Shown here one piece after another: positions 1 to 8,774 of a DNA stretch of 64,000 nucleotides (position 1 is its first letter; every line of letters starts with the position of its first letter). Source of the DNA: Rhodospirillales bacterium (GTDB taxonomy: Bacteria; Pseudomonadota; Alphaproteobacteria; Rhodospirillales; Defluviicoccaceae); contig JADJQT010000002.1 of NCBI GenBank assembly GCA_016712595.1, positions 1,116,001-1,180,000 of the forward strand. Direction: 5' to 3'. The position numbers and the translations under genes were made by a program. The notes under the pieces were generated by a model, which saw only the letters and a program-made list of their open reading frames with translations, was not told where the DNA came from and ran no database searches.

Positions 1-1336
1 CTTTAATCGCCGCATGAACCAATTCGGGCTGGTTCGCTTCCGCCGTGGTTTCATGATCGAGGAGACGGCGCATGCGGTCGCTGTCGAGGGCATTTTCCCA
101 TTTGGCGACGACGATGGTGGCGATGCCGTTGCCGACAAGGTTGGTTAAGGCGCGAGCTTCCGACATGAAGCGGTCGACGCCGAGGATCAGCGCGATGCTG
201 GCGACCGGGATATGGCCGACGGCGGCGAGCGTCGAGGCGAGGACGATGAAACCCGAACCGGTGACGCCGGCGGCGCCCTTCGACGTCAGCAGCAGGATGC
301 CGATGATCGCCAGCTCCTGACCCAGGGAAAGATCGATGTTGGTCGCCTGGGCGAGGAACATTGCCGCCATGGTCAGGTAGATGCAGGTTCCGTCGAGGTT
401 GAAGGAATAGCCGGTGGGGATGACGAGGCCGGATACCGAGCGGCTGACGCCGAGGTTTTCCATCTTCGCCATCATCCGCGGCAGCACCGATTCCGACGAC
501 GAGGTACCGAGCACGATCAGCAGCTCTTCTTTGATGTAGCGAATGAACTTGAAGATGCTGAAGCCGCAGATCCGGGCGATCGTTCCGAGCACGACGAAGA
601 TGAAGATCAGGCAGGTGGTATAGAACGCAGCCATCAGCTCGCCGAGCGAGACGAGGGTGCCGATCCCGTACTTGCCAATGGTGAATGCCATCGCGCCAAA
701 CGCGCCGATTGGCGCCACGCGCATGATGATGCCGACGATGGCGAACATGATGTTCGAAAGGTTGTCGATCAGCGTGAGAACCGGCTTGCCGCGCTCGCCC
801 AGCATGTGCAAAGCAAACGCGAACAGCACGGAAAACAGCAGGACTTGAAGGATTTCGCCCTCGGCGAAGGCACCGATCACGGTACTCGGTATGATGTGCA
901 GGAAGAAATCGACGGTGGATTGCTGGCTGGCCTTGGCGGTGTAGGCGGCGATCGCCTGGGTGTCGAGCGACGCGGGATCGACATTCATTCCGGTGCCTGG
1001 CTGCCAGACGTTGATGACGATGAGGCCGACGATCAACGCCAGGGTGGTCAACACCTCGAAGTAAATAAGTGCCTTGAAGCCGACGCGTCCGACCTTCTTC
1101 ATGTCTTCCATGCTGGCAATGCCATGCACGACGGTCAGAAAGATAATCGGCGCGATGACCATTTTGATGAGCTTAATGAACGCATCGCCAAACGGTTTCA
1201 TCTTAGCGCCGATCTCCGGGTAAAAGTGACCCAGAAGTACGCCAAGCATGATTGCGCAGATGACTTGGAAATAAAGGCTTTTGTAGAGGCGCGGTTTATT
1301 TTCCGGCGTTGGCCGGGCGGCGGGCACTGTGGTCAT
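1..1336 (-). CDS. dctA: C4-dicarboxylate/H+ (Na+) symporter DctA, 3' end outside window
   Basis: Inner-membrane symporter of the dicarboxylate/amino acid:cation symporter family, expected to import succinate, fumarate and malate. The ATG at 1336 follows AGGGAG at good spacing, and 445 codons are visible before the window edge, so only the extreme C-terminus is missing (the E. coli protein has about 428 residues). I see the family's serine-rich re-entrant loop (GTSSSESVLPRM, about residues 274-285) and the later GYSFNLDGT stretch near residue 305. Many hydrophobic segments run through the whole length. A sigma54-like promoter lies upstream. No dctBD genes are in the window. Substrate within the family is inferred from similarity to DctA rather than GltP. 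Confidence 0.93.
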   Translation of the reverse strand, partial: MTTVPAARPTPENKPRLYKSLYFQVICAIMLGVLLGHFYPEIGAKMKPFGDAFIKLIKMVIAPIIFLTVVHGIASMEDMKKVGRVGFKALIYFEVLTTLALIVGLIVINVWQPGTGMNVDPASLDTQAIAAYTAKASQQSTVDFFLHIIPSTVIGAFAEGEILQVLLFSVLFAFALHMLGERGKPVLTLIDNLSNIMFAIVGIIMRVAPIGAFGAMAFTIGKYGIGTLVSLGELMAAFYTTCLIFIFVVLGTIARICGFSIFKFIRYIKEELLIVLGTSSSESVLPRMMAKMENLGVSRSVSGLVIPTGYSFNLDGTCIYLTMAAMFLAQATNIDLSLGQELAIIGILLLTSKGAAGVTGSGFIVLASTLAAVGHIPVASIALILGVDRFMSEARALTNLVGNGIATIVVAKWENALDSDRMRRLLDHETTAEANQPELVHAAIK

Positions 1337-1412
1337 GACGTCTCCCTTAATGTGATCGATTACCTGCGTTCGACCTTTGGCCGGCGGCACGATCTGTTTT
1401 CGAATAGATAAA

Positions 1413-1428
1413 CGCACGACGCGTGCCA
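1413..1428 (-). promoter_or_regulatory. candidate sigma54 promoter of dctA
   Basis: On the minus strand the site reads TGGCACG, four bases, then GTGCG. The GG and GC dinucleotides are spaced exactly as in -24/-12 promoters (consensus TGGCACG-N4-TTGCA). It would start transcription about 65 bases before the dctA ATG. In rhizobia dctA is known to be sigma54/DctD-dependent, which fits, but no activator gene is visible here. Confidence 0.6.
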
Positions 1429-1479
1429 TGACCGCGGTAGTGTCCAAAAAACCGTAACAATCTGAATACACTTAAGAAT

Positions 1480-1561
1480 ACCGCTGCGGTCGGTCGTTCA
1501 AACCGCAGCCGTGCGCGAAAGTTCGCACGCTCGCCCGTTGGGTCGTGCGGGTTTCCGCACG
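1480..1561. promoter_or_regulatory. cluster of dyad symmetries upstream of dctA
   Basis: Three inverted repeats lie between the mscS stop and the dctA promoter: ACCGC-T-GCGGT at 1480-1490, an imperfect GTGCGCGAA-AG-TTCGCAC at 1511-1528, and CGTGCGG-GTTT-CCGCACG at 1544-1561. They could be enhancer sites for a sigma54 activator. The last one could instead be a hairpin ending the mscS transcript, although no T-run follows on the minus strand. Confidence 0.35.
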
Positions 1562-1598
1562 CGACCGCCGGCGCCCGCGCCCAGCCGGTCGTCCTCGG

Positions 1599-2957
1599 TC
1601 AGAGCGGGTCGCCGCGGTCGACGTGAAGAGGAATGGCGCTCTTGATGTGGAGATCGCGCTGGGGAAACGGCATCTCGATACCGTGCTTGCGCAGGGCATT
1701 GTAGATGGCGAGGCAGTACGCGGCACGGGCGCCGGCCGGCCGATGGATACCCTCGGTCGTCAACCAGACGACGAGTTCGAACTCAAGCCGGTATTCGCCG
1801 AATTTCACCAGCCAGAGCAGGAGCTTGCGGTTGTCGTCGCCCTGAAGTGTGAATGGAACCTGCTCGGCCGCCTCGAACACGACGGCACGGACAGTCTCTA
1901 CGTCGATGCCGTAGGCGACGCCGAAGGGCACGTGGATGCGCGCGTGGGCGTCGAGCATCGTCCAGTTGGTCACCCGGCCGTTGACGAATTCGGAGTTTGG
2001 CACGGCGACGTCGATGTTGTCGGGGGTGGTGATGATGGTGTTGCGCACGCTGATCTTGCGGACGGTGCCGGCGAGATGGCCGTGATCAAGGTCGACGAAG
2101 TCACCGACCTTGAGACTCCGCTCGGACAGCAAGATCAGGCCGGCGACGAAATTGTTGAAGATCGCCTGCAGGCCGAAACCGATTCCGACGCCGAGGGCCC
2201 CGGTAAATACGGCAAGCGCGGTCAAATCGATGCCGATCGTGCCGAGCGCGATGAACACCGCGCCGATGATCAGCATCACCTTGATCAACCGGGCGAAGAG
2301 CACCTGTGTCGAGGCGGCGAGTCCGGAGATCGATAATAAGCGGTCTTCAATCTGCCGCGCCGACCATGAGGCGAGCCAGAGCAGTCCCGCCAGCCAGACA
2401 AGTCCAGTGACGATGGTGATCGGGGAAAGATGCAGGCTGCCGATGGTGAAGGAAATCCGCCCAAGCGTGTCGAACGTATCACCCAGCAAGCCGAAGATAT
2501 TGAGGGCGGCGAGCACCCACACGACGCCGGCGATCAGGCGTTCTCGCATCCGGTCGCGCAGGACGCTCGATGTCAGCCGGATCACCACCCACGCGCCCAA
2601 GAGGCTGGTTGCGAGGTTGAGATGCTGTGCCGGCCAGCCGGCGGTGCGGGCGGTGGCGAGCGCTGCCGCGAGCAGCGGCAGCATGAGGATCGGAACGATC
2701 AACGGGATGAGCGCGATGGTCAGGCGGCGGACGACGACGTTCGTCTTCTGGCCGAGGCGGCTATCGCTGTCGAACCGCCGGTGCCATGTCCGGATCCAGC
2801 CGCGGACACGAGGGGCGGCGAGCAGGGCGACAATCACCGCAAGGGCGATGATGGCCATCTGCACCAGCGCGCCGGTTGTTGCGACCTGGGCGAGAAACCA
2901 CCCGCGCGCCGTCGCGAATCCCGCCTCGAATGTGGGCTGATCGAACGGCGTGGTCAC
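1599..2957 (-). CDS. MscS-family mechanosensitive ion channel
   Basis: Small-conductance mechanosensitive channel of the inner membrane, expected to open on osmotic downshock. Several hydrophobic helices are followed by the family's pore helix, rich in Gly and Ala (ALGVGIGFGLQAIFNNFVAG). After it come the beta domain (KVGDFVDLDHGHLAGTV, TTPDNIDVAVPNSEF) and a mixed alpha/beta C-terminal domain. The GTG at 2957 is chosen because GGAGG sits six bases upstream. An in-frame ATG at 2969 is possible but places that same GGAGG inside the gene. About 452 residues, longer than E. coli MscS (286) because of extra N-terminal membrane segments. It stands alone between iscX and dctA. Confidence 0.9.
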   Translation of the reverse strand: MTTPFDQPTFEAGFATARGWFLAQVATTGALVQMAIIALAVIVALLAAPRVRGWIRTWHRRFDSDSRLGQKTNVVVRRLTIALIPLIVPILMLPLLAAALATARTAGWPAQHLNLATSLLGAWVVIRLTSSVLRDRMRERLIAGVVWVLAALNIFGLLGDTFDTLGRISFTIGSLHLSPITIVTGLVWLAGLLWLASWSARQIEDRLLSISGLAASTQVLFARLIKVMLIIGAVFIALGTIGIDLTALAVFTGALGVGIGFGLQAIFNNFVAGLILLSERSLKVGDFVDLDHGHLAGTVRKISVRNTIITTPDNIDVAVPNSEFVNGRVTNWTMLDAHARIHVPFGVAYGIDVETVRAVVFEAAEQVPFTLQGDDNRKLLLWLVKFGEYRLEFELVVWLTTEGIHRPAGARAAYCLAIYNALRKHGIEMPFPQRDLHIKSAIPLHVDRGDPL

Positions 2958-3216
2958 GCGTGCCTCCATCAACCGCGACGCGCCTGGGGGCGCGGCAGTG
3001 CCCGCGCGCGCAGCGATCAGAAGCTTACAGTGTCTGCCGTCGAGCGCAAATCGCCGCACGGCAAAACCCGCCGCGCCACGAACGATCGGGGGGCGGCTTC
3101 GCTGAGGATGACGTCGGCGAAAAGGTTATCCGCCCGGAACTCAGCTTGCGTCGGCTTGCAATGCCGCTCGGGCGCGCGTTTGCGGGCGACTTTTGCACGC
3201 CGCGTGGACAGGTGGC

Positions 3217-3417
3217 CTACGTGCGTTCGTCGAGCCACGCCATCTGGATGGATTCGAGGATCTTTTCGTTGGAGCGCAGCGGATCGTCATCGAAATCGGA
3301 AAGGTTCTGGATCCACTGCCAAAGATCGGTAAAGCGCAGATTGACCACGTCGGCGTCAGGGTGCTCCTCCTCCAACGCGATTGCGATATCGTTCACGTCG
3401 GACCAGCGCAGGCGCAT
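3217..3417 (-). CDS. iscX: Fe-S assembly protein IscX
   Basis: Small acidic protein of 66 residues matching the IscX/YfhJ family (MRLRWSDV, then FTDLWQWI and LESIQMAWLDER). It binds IscS and modulates iron delivery or desulfurase rate during Fe-S cluster assembly. The start at 3417 is preceded by GAGGAG. A longer in-frame extension up to 3618 overlaps fdx, has no family similarity and is rejected. It is the last gene of the isc operon, 29 bases after fdx, the same terminal position as in E. coli. Confidence 0.95.
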   Translation of the reverse strand: MRLRWSDVNDIAIALEEEHPDADVVNLRFTDLWQWIQNLSDFDDDPLRSNEKILESIQMAWLDERT

Positions 3418-3446
3418 GTGGGCGTCTCCTCTCCGGCGGCGAAAGA

Positions 3447-3785
3447 TTAGCGGTCGACCATCATATTGCGGGTTGCGGACGGCAGGGTGACCGTCAGTCC
3501 GTCCAGTTCCGTCGTCATGCGGATCTGACAGCCGAGGCGGGACGTATGGGTCAACCCGAAGGCAAGATCGAGCATGTCCTCCTCCTCCTCGCTCGGCTCG
3601 CCAAGACGATCGTACCAATCGGGATCGACGATGACGTGACAGGTAGAGCAGGCGAGCGACCCCTCGCAGGCGCCTTCGAGATCAATGTCGTTGCGATGAG
3701 CGATCTCCAGCACCGAAAGGCCGAGTGGGGCCTCGACCTCGCTGCGTGTCTTGCCATCGGCCGATACGAAAACCATCTTCGGCAT
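3447..3785 (-). CDS. fdx: isc-type [2Fe-2S] ferredoxin
   Basis: Adrenodoxin-type [2Fe-2S] ferredoxin of 112 residues, the electron donor of the ISC machinery. The four cluster ligands are visible as Cys40, Cys46, Cys49 (C-x5-C-x2-C) and Cys86. The surrounding sequence is typical: EGACEGSLACSTCHV, then the SEEEEDMLD acidic helix and SRLGCQIRM. It lies 26 bases downstream of hscA and 29 bases upstream of iscX, so it is cotranscribed with them. Confidence 0.97.
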   Translation of the reverse strand: MPKMVFVSADGKTRSEVEAPLGLSVLEIAHRNDIDLEGACEGSLACSTCHVIVDPDWYDRLGEPSEEEEDMLDLAFGLTHTSRLGCQIRMTTELDGLTVTLPSATRNMMVDR

Positions 3786-3811
3786 GCACAGTCTTCCCTC
3801 GTTTAAGACCC

Positions 3812-5749
3812 TCAGGGCTGCCCGCCGATGTTTCGGTCGTCATTGGCAGCCTGATCAAATTCCCGCACGTCGCGGCCACTGAGTGCCGCGCGAATTCCCC
3901 TATCCATCCGCCGCTCGGCGAACGGGTGGGTCGCCGCATCCAGTTCCGCAACCGCGGCACTTATTGCATCGCGATCCATGCCATCGACGGCGATCTCGAC
4001 CGCCTGCATCGCGCTGCCGATGACACGTTGCTCTTCGTCCGTCAAGAGATCGCCGTCTGCGGTGAGCGCTGACGCCACCGCCGCCACCACCCGCCGGGCA
4101 TCGACACGGGACTCGGCGAGAAGCCGGCGCTGCATATCGTCGGCACCGTGCCGCAGAGCTTCATAAAGCATCGCGGCCATTTCGTCCTCGTCAAGTCCGT
4201 AGGACGGCTTCACCGCGACCTCCTGTTCGACCCGCGTGGTCTGTTCGCGAGCCGAGACGGTGAGCAGGCCATCGGCATCGACGGTAAACATCACCCGGAT
4301 GCGCGCCGCTCCCGCGGTCATCGGCGGGATTCCCCGCAGTTCGAACCGGGCCAGCGAACGGCACTCGTCGACAAGCTCGCGCTCACCTTGGACGACGTGC
4401 ACCGCCATCGCCTGCTGGCCGTCCTGATAGGTGGTGAACTCCTGCGCCTTGGCGACGGGAATGGGGGTATTGCGCGGGATGATCTTCTCGACGATCCCGC
4501 CCATCGTCTCGATTCCGAGCGACAGTGGCGTGACGTCGAGCAGCAAGGTGTCCGATCCGCGGGTCAGGGCGTTCGCCTGCAACGCCGCGCCCACGGCCAC
4601 CACCTCGTCGGGATTGATATGGGCGAGCGGCTCGCGGCCAAACATCTCGGCGATGCGACGGCGGACGAGCGGCACCCGCGTGGAGCCGCCGACCAGCACA
4701 ACACCGCAGACATCTTCGGGAAGTACCCCGGCGTCGTCGAGCACATGGCCGCAGATATCGATCGTCCGCTCGACCAGAGGAGAGATGATCCGCTCCAGCG
4801 CCTCGCGGTCGAGCTTGTGCAAACTGTGGGCATCGTTCACCTCGAGCGCCCACTCTCCCCATTTCTGGCTACTGAGGCATTCCTTGGCGATGCGTCCGGT
4901 CATCAATGCCTGCTTGACCGCCGACGAGGACAGGTGATCGTCGGCGAAGCGGGCACGACGCTCGGCAAGGAAATGTTCGGCAACCGCATGATCGAAGTCA
5001 TCGCCACCGAGGGCCGAATCGCCCCCGGTCGCCAGCACCTGAAAGACGCCCTTTTGCATGTTGAGCAAGGAAACGTCGAAGGTTCCGCCCCCGAGGTCGT
5101 AGACGGCGTAGACGCCTTCGGCGTGGTTGTCGAGGCCGTAGGCGAGGGCGGCCGCCGTCGGCTCGTTGACCAGGCGGAGCACCTCAAGGCCGGCGAGGCG
5201 CGCTGCATCGCGCGTCGCGGAGCGCGCCGCGTCGTCGAAGTACGCCGGCACGGTCACGACGGCCTGCTTGACCTCGGCGCCGAGGATGTCCTCCGCCCGC
5301 TGCTTGAGGGCGCGCAGGATGTCGGCGGAGATTTCAACCGGGGTCAACGTGTTGCCGGCGACGAGGACGCGGACCATCCGGGCGGACTCATCGCCCGAGT
5401 CGGTGCTGCCCGGAGCGATTTCGTAGGGCAGGGACCCGGCGAGGGTCTTCAGGTCAGCGGCGCCCCGGCCCATCAGGCGCTTGATCGAACTCACCACGAC
5501 CTCGGGCCGGTCGAGGATCAGGCGCCGGGCGATCTCACCGACGATGGCCGAACCGTCGGCCGCATAGGCCACGATCGAGGGCAGCAGCGCCGTGCCGTCC
5601 TCGTCCCGCAGAACCCGGGTGTCGCCATCGACGGTGGTCGCGATGACGGAATTGGTCGTTCCAAGGTCGATGCCGACGGCGATCGACCCGCCCTCGTCGT
5701 CCGGTCGCGGTGTCGCGCCAGGCTCGTAGATGTTCAGAAGCTGGATCAT
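3812..5749 (-). CDS. hscA: Fe-S cluster assembly chaperone HscA (Hsp70 family)
   Basis: Specialised Hsp70 of 645 residues that, with HscB, releases clusters from IscU. The actin-like ATPase domain shows GIDLGTTNS near residue 26, the DLGGGTFDVS phosphate loop near residue 218 and VLVGGSTRVP near residue 350. The substrate domain follows, with DVTPLSLGIETMGG. The C-terminal lid is shorter and less acidic than in DnaK, as in the HscA group, and the gene lies between hscB and fdx. The start at 5749 is the first ATG. The gap of 155 bases to hscB holds no gene. Confidence 0.97.
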   Translation of the reverse strand: MIQLLNIYEPGATPRPDDEGGSIAVGIDLGTTNSVIATTVDGDTRVLRDEDGTALLPSIVAYAADGSAIVGEIARRLILDRPEVVVSSIKRLMGRGAADLKTLAGSLPYEIAPGSTDSGDESARMVRVLVAGNTLTPVEISADILRALKQRAEDILGAEVKQAVVTVPAYFDDAARSATRDAARLAGLEVLRLVNEPTAAALAYGLDNHAEGVYAVYDLGGGTFDVSLLNMQKGVFQVLATGGDSALGGDDFDHAVAEHFLAERRARFADDHLSSSAVKQALMTGRIAKECLSSQKWGEWALEVNDAHSLHKLDREALERIISPLVERTIDICGHVLDDAGVLPEDVCGVVLVGGSTRVPLVRRRIAEMFGREPLAHINPDEVVAVGAALQANALTRGSDTLLLDVTPLSLGIETMGGIVEKIIPRNTPIPVAKAQEFTTYQDGQQAMAVHVVQGERELVDECRSLARFELRGIPPMTAGAARIRVMFTVDADGLLTVSAREQTTRVEQEVAVKPSYGLDEDEMAAMLYEALRHGADDMQRRLLAESRVDARRVVAAVASALTADGDLLTDEEQRVIGSAMQAVEIAVDGMDRDAISAAVAELDAATHPFAERRMDRGIRAALSGRDVREFDQAANDDRNIGGQP

Positions 5750-5904
5750 CGTTCATGCCGGATGTTCGAGGCCACGCGCGCGGACCTCAAGGCCGTTGAC
5801 GCGAAAGGCAGAGGAAGGAAAGCCGCAGAGGGGAACGCCCGATCGCAGCCGATCGTCAGAAGAGCGCGGTGTTGCGGCGAAGGCATCGTCCGCGCATCGC
5901 CGTT

Positions 5905-6585
5905 CTAGCGCCCCGCGCGTCTTTGCAGGCGCGCCCGGCAGTCGTCGGTGAGTTTGTGAAGGTAGGTCAGCCGGGTGGTCAGCCGGGCTGCTTCGTCGAA
6001 GTCGCTGCGGGCGAAGGCGTCGGCGACGTTGGCGACGCACCGCTCGATATCGACGCGAGCGCTCTGGGCCAAAGCGCGAACCGCTTCGGGCGTGCCCGCG
6101 TCTTCTAACGCCTCGCGCAGCTCCATGGCTTCGAGCAGCAGGTCAGGATCGTTGGCGTGCGTCACACCGGCGCTCCCGTCCGCGGCATGCCGCGTCTGCA
6201 GCAGATATCCCGCACGACGCAGGGGGTCCTTCAGCGTTTCGTATGCTTCGTTGATCGCTGTCGCCTGGCTTTGAGACAGGGCCCGCTCGCGCGGGCTCCG
6301 GGTGGCGAAACGGTCGGGATGAAGCTGACGCTGCTGCTCGAAATAGCGCCGCTCGATAAGCGCGGGATCGATGGCAAACGCCGCGTCCAGACCCAATCGG
6401 GAGAAATGGTCGATCTGCCCGGGCGGCTGAACCGCACCACAGGTCCGGCAGAACATCTCCCGAACGCTGGCGGGGCCGCGACAGGACCAGCATGCGAGCA
6501 TTGGCGTGTCGGGCGATTCCGCCCCCATCGTAGGTGCGCCAATGAGGCCAATCCGCTCACCCATGGTGCGTTCAGAGCCGTCCAT
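5905..6585 (-). CDS. hscB: Fe-S co-chaperone HscB with N-terminal Cys4 motif
   Basis: J-domain co-chaperone that brings IscU to HscA. The J domain contains the invariant HPD (QLHPDRFATRSPRERA), followed by the three-helix IscU-binding domain ending in LTYLHKLTDD. Ahead of the J domain is a CxxC-x11-CxxC element (CWSC and CRTC), which E. coli HscB lacks but human HSC20 has as a zinc- or metal-binding module. ATG 6585 is preferred because GGAAGG lies eight bases upstream. ATG 6591 and an upstream start at 6651 are also in frame. It overlaps no neighbour and follows iscA. Confidence 0.94.
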   Translation of the reverse strand: MDGSERTMGERIGLIGAPTMGAESPDTPMLACWSCRGPASVREMFCRTCGAVQPPGQIDHFSRLGLDAAFAIDPALIERRYFEQQRQLHPDRFATRSPRERALSQSQATAINEAYETLKDPLRRAGYLLQTRHAADGSAGVTHANDPDLLLEAMELREALEDAGTPEAVRALAQSARVDIERCVANVADAFARSDFDEAARLTTRLTYLHKLTDDCRARLQRRAGR

Positions 6586-6647
6586 TTCCATCGCCTTCCC
6601 GCAAAAGCGTTTGTCCTCTCGCCAAGGTTCGACCGAACGCCGGCCGA

Positions 6648-6989
6648 TCAAACGTGGAAGGATTCGCCACAGCCGCAGCGGCCCTTCTCATTCGGATTTC
6701 GAAACACGAAGCCGGACTCCATCTTGTCTTCGACGAAGTCCATCTCCGTGCCGAGGATGAACATCGTCGCCTTGGGGTCGATCAGGATGGTCACACCCTC
6801 TGTCTCCACCACCTCATCGAACGCGGAGCGTTCGTCGGCGAACTCGAGCGTATACGACATCCCGGAACAGCCGCGGGCCCGGATGCCGATGCGAACGCCG
6901 ACCGATGGTTTGCCGCGGCTGGCGAGCAGGGCTTTGACGCGATCGACCGCCGCCGGCGTCACGCTGATAGGTTGCTGGTTTTCCGCCAT
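6648..6989 (-). CDS. iscA: Fe-S assembly A-type carrier IscA
   Basis: A-type carrier of 113 residues that transfers Fe-S clusters from the scaffold to apoproteins. The three conserved cysteines are present: Cys41 (RARGCSG) and the C-terminal Cys105/Cys107 pair in GRCGCGESF. It sits between iscU and hscB. An alternative upstream start for hscB would overlap its last codons by four bases. The gene could be named iscA or erpA by sequence alone; the operon context favours iscA. Confidence 0.96.
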   Translation of the reverse strand: MAENQQPISVTPAAVDRVKALLASRGKPSVGVRIGIRARGCSGMSYTLEFADERSAFDEVVETEGVTILIDPKATMFILGTEMDFVEDKMESGFVFRNPNEKGRCGCGESFHV

Positions 6990-7024
6990 AATTATTTCTG
7001 CCGTTCTCCGGTTAGGTCTGCGGT

Positions 7025-7444
7025 TCAGGCGACCTGTTCGTCCTCGCTGGTTTTGCTCGTGGTCATCGAACGCTTGCGCTTGTAATCGGCGATCGCCGCC
7101 TTGATCGCGTCCTCGGCCAGCACCGAACAGTGGATCTTGACCGGAGGCAACGCCAAGTGGTTGGCGATTTCCGTGTTCTTGATCGATTCGGCTTCATCCA
7201 GCGACTTGCCCTTAACCCACTCGGTGACCAGCGACGATGAGGCGATCGCCGATCCGCATCCGAAGGTCTTGAACTTGGCGTCCTCGATGATGCCCTCGGC
7301 GCTCACCTTGATTTGCAGCTTCATAACGTCACCGCACGCCGGCGCGCCGACGAGACCGGTTCCCACCTCGGTGGCGTCCTTGTCCATCGCGCCGACATTA
7401 CGCGGGTTTTCGTAGTGATCGACTACCTTGTTACTATAAGCCAT
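7025..7444 (-). CDS. iscU: Fe-S cluster scaffold IscU
   Basis: Scaffold of 139 residues on which the [2Fe-2S] cluster is built. The ligands are at the E. coli positions: Cys37 in GAPACGDV, with Asp39, Cys63 in TFGCGSA, and His105-Cys106 in KIHCSVLAED. The HscA recognition motif LPPVK immediately precedes Cys106. The ATG at 7444 has AAGGAG seven bases upstream; the longer frame to 7732 overlaps iscS and is rejected. The C-terminal tail after YKRKR is somewhat longer than in E. coli IscU (128 residues). Confidence 0.97.
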   Translation of the reverse strand: MAYSNKVVDHYENPRNVGAMDKDATEVGTGLVGAPACGDVMKLQIKVSAEGIIEDAKFKTFGCGSAIASSSLVTEWVKGKSLDEAESIKNTEIANHLALPPVKIHCSVLAEDAIKAAIADYKRKRSMTTSKTSEDEQVA

Positions 7445-7514
7445 CGTGTTTCTCCTTCCTGTGCGTCGAGACGGTTTTGTCCGCTGTTGATCCCGCGTGT
7501 CAGGCCGTTGTGCC

Positions 7515-8774
7515 TCAGTGTTCCGCCCATTTGATTGACTTGATGTCAATTCCCTCCTGGGCCATTTCCCACAGGGGACTGATGCTGCGCAGCCGTTCGA
7601 CTTCGCCGACGATACGCTCGACGGCACGGTCAACCTCGGCCTGCGTGGTGAATCGCCCGAGGCCGAGACGCAGGCTGGTATGCGCGAGTTCCTCCTCGAC
7701 ACCGAGCGCGCGTAGGACGTACGACGGCTCAAGCGAGGCCGACGTACACGCCGAGCCGGACGAAACCGCCAGTTCCTTGATCCCCATCATCAGGCCCTCG
7801 CCTTCGACGAAGGCGAAGCTGATGTTGAGATTGCCAGGAATGCGGTGGTCGAGATCGCCGTTCAGGTAGACCTGCGGCAGCCGGCTGGTGATCGCGTCGA
7901 GCATCCGGTCGCGCAGGGCACGCAGGCGTTCGGCCTCCGCGGCCATTTCCTCGCCGGCAATCCGGCAAGCTTCGCCGAGACCGACGCACAGCGGCGTTGC
8001 CAGCGTACCGGAGCGCATGCCGCGTTCCTGCCCGCCACCGCTGATGATCGCTTCGAGCCGCACCCGCGGCCGGCGGCGAACGTAAAGCGCGCCGATCCCC
8101 TTCGGGCCGTAGATCTTGTGGCCGGAGATGCTCATCAGATCGATGTTCATCGCCTCGACATCGAGTGGGATCTTGCCCACCGCCTGCGCTGCGTCGGTAT
8201 GGAAGAACACCTTCTTCTCGCGGCAGAGGCGGCCGATTTCGGCCAGCGGCTGGATGACGCCGATCTCGTTGTTCACCGCCATGATCGAGACGAGCACTGT
8301 GTCGTCGGAAATCGCCTCGCGCAGTTGAGCGAGGTCGACCAGACCGTTGTGCTGTACCGGCAGGTAGGTGACGCGAAACCCTTCCAACTCAAGATGGCGG
8401 CAGCTGTCGAGCACGCACTTGTGCTCGGTCACCTCGGTGATGATGTGGCGCTTCTTGTCCTTGTAGAAGCGAGCAACCCCTTTGATCGCAAGGTTATTCG
8501 ATTCGGTCGCGCCGGAGGTGAAGACGATCTCCTTTTCGTTGGCGCCGATGATCGCCGCCACCTGGGCGCGCGCGGTCTCGACGGCCTCTTCCGCTTGCCA
8601 GCCGAACGAATGGTTGCGCGAATGCGGATTGCCAAAGACCTCGGTGAAGTAGGGCAGCATCTTCTCGACCACGCGCGGGTCCGTCGGCGTCGTTGCCTGA
8701 TAGTCGAGATAGATCGCCGCCTGAGCGTTCGAGGGGCGACTCTTTGGCGTCGCAAAACTGGCGAGTTCGTTCAT
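7515..8774 (-). CDS. iscS: cysteine desulfurase IscS
   Basis: PLP-dependent enzyme converting cysteine to alanine and passing persulfide sulfur to IscU. The 419-residue protein has the PLP lysine in SGHKIYGPKGIGAL and the catalytic cysteine on the mobile loop (SSGSACTSASLEPS, about Cys343). It keeps the C-terminal region ending in EGIDIKSIKW that contacts IscU. The ATG at 8774 overlaps the stop of the upstream desulfurase by four bases (ATGA), which implies translational coupling. The frame open to 9011 on this strand is an extension without family similarity. Confidence 0.97.
   Translation of the reverse strand: MNELASFATPKSRPSNAQAAIYLDYQATTPTDPRVVEKMLPYFTEVFGNPHSRNHSFGWQAEEAVETARAQVAAIIGANEKEIVFTSGATESNNLAIKGVARFYKDKKRHIITEVTEHKCVLDSCRHLELEGFRVTYLPVQHNGLVDLAQLREAISDDTVLVSIMAVNNEIGVIQPLAEIGRLCREKKVFFHTDAAQAVGKIPLDVEAMNIDLMSISGHKIYGPKGIGALYVRRRPRVRLEAIISGGGQERGMRSGTLATPLCVGLGEACRIAGEEMAAEAERLRALRDRMLDAITSRLPQVYLNGDLDHRIPGNLNISFAFVEGEGLMMGIKELAVSSGSACTSASLEPSYVLRALGVEEELAHTSLRLGLGRFTTQAEVDRAVERIVGEVERLRSISPLWEMAQEGIDIKSIKWAEH

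Noticed and set aside
212..1411. 399-codon plus-strand frame opposite dctA
   Set aside because: Antisense shadow of dctA; composition is charged low-complexity without any family similarity.
4148..5908. 586-codon plus-strand frame opposite hscA
   Set aside because: Antisense shadow produced by high GC; hscA on the other strand is unmistakable.
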